Assembly: GCA_002369525.1 (NCBI GenBank) | Contig: DFFN01000164.1 | Coordinates: forward strand, 1 to 6,245 | Source: Lachnoclostridium sp. UBA3775 | Lineage (GTDB): Bacteria > Bacillota > Clostridia > Lachnospirales > Lachnospiraceae | Direction of reading: 5' to 3' | DNA length: 6,245 nt | Made by a program: the position numbers and the translations under genes | Notes under the pieces: generated by a model | Database searches by the model: none | What the model was told of the DNA's origin: nothing | What the model saw: the letters and a program-made list of their open reading frames with translations, nothing else | In this document: in pieces, positions 6,126-6,245 of the stretch | Layout: each line of letters opens with the position of its first letter | Numbering within the stretch: position 1 is the stretch's first letter

Positions 6126-6245
6126 TTACTGCTCGGTATAAGGCTTGAGAGTCTCAAGAATCTTGTCAACGTTTTCGGTTGAATGGATGTTGAGAGTGAT
6201 GGGCTTTGAAAGATCAAGACTGAAGATACCCATGATCGACTTAGC
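6126..6245 (-). CDS. HPr-family phosphocarrier-like protein, C-terminal part, 5' end outside window
   Basis: Read on the minus strand, the last 39 residues run from AKSIMGIFSLDLSKPITL to ETLKPYTEQ and then a TAA stop. The KSIMG(I/V)xSL block is the hallmark of HPr around the regulatory serine (Ser46 in B. subtilis HPr), the site of HPr kinase; here that serine codon is at 6237-6239. After it the sequence departs from classical HPr: DLSKP replaces the usual G-I-x-K-G run. HPr proteins act in the cytosol as phosphate carriers of the sugar phosphotransferase system and, phosphorylated on Ser46, as partners of CcpA in catabolite repression. From memory, Lachnospiraceae have HPr-like paralogues with this same block that lack the catalytic His15. 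The His15 region lies beyond the window edge, so whether this is true ptsH or such a paralogue cannot be decided. It converges on thiI with a 67-bp gap. Confidence 0.85.
   Translation of the reverse strand, partial: AKSIMGIFSLDLSKPITLNIHSTENVDKILETLKPYTEQ

Noticed and set aside
5477..6217. Minus-strand reading frame of 246 codons over thiI and the HPr-like gene end
   Set aside because: It is antisense to the well-supported thiI and also overlaps the HPr-like gene in a different frame. Its translation is rich in Leu, Phe, Cys and His with no recognisable motif, as expected of a shadow frame.

Overview
This window looks like ordinary chromosomal housekeeping DNA from a low-to-mid GC Bacillota, most likely a clostridial Lachnospiraceae. 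I infer that from the gene order (dnaK-dnaJ-prmA-rsmE, then a cysteine desulfurase and thiI), the protein signatures, the AAG/CTT-rich codon use of the chaperone genes, and an HPr-like protein with the 'KSIMGIFSLDLSKP' core. The species cannot be fixed from sequence reading alone. I do not see phage, insertion sequences, CRISPR, RNA genes or a defence system, and I do not claim a new system here.

Layout. 1-525 is the 3' end of dnaK (substrate-binding domain and lid). A 99-bp gap follows, with a 12-bp hairpin and an offset U-rich stretch. dnaJ (625-1770) comes next, then prmA (1774-2772, only 3 bp after dnaJ) and rsmE (2795-3538). This is the distal part of the class I heat-shock operon arrangement known from Bacillus subtilis (hrcA-grpE-dnaK-dnaJ-yqeT-yqeU-yqeV). 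The 92 bp after rsmE hold a near-consensus sigma-A promoter (TTGACT-17-TATAAT), a possible second promoter and an imperfect inverted repeat. They introduce a second unit: a class I cysteine desulfurase with a TTG start (3631-4854) and thiI (4880-6058). A minus-strand gene converges from the right edge: the last 39 residues of an HPr-like protein (6126-6245). A hairpin between thiI and this gene has its U-run on the minus strand.

How the genes work together. DnaK and DnaJ fold and refold proteins. PrmA methylates ribosomal protein L11 and RsmE methylates 16S rRNA, so the chaperone operon carries ribosome-modification genes downstream. The desulfurase takes sulfur from cysteine and most likely passes it to ThiI, which makes 4-thiouridine in tRNA. 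This ThiI has no rhodanese domain, as in B. subtilis, where the adjacent NifZ is the dedicated sulfur donor. The HPr-like protein belongs to sugar-phosphotransferase signalling and is unrelated to its neighbours.

Most notable points: the two-part regulatory region before the desulfurase gene, the apparent acidic insertion in the desulfurase, the hairpin between dnaK and dnaJ, the absence of mtaB (yqeV) after rsmE, and the divergent HPr-like protein. All of these are modest observations.
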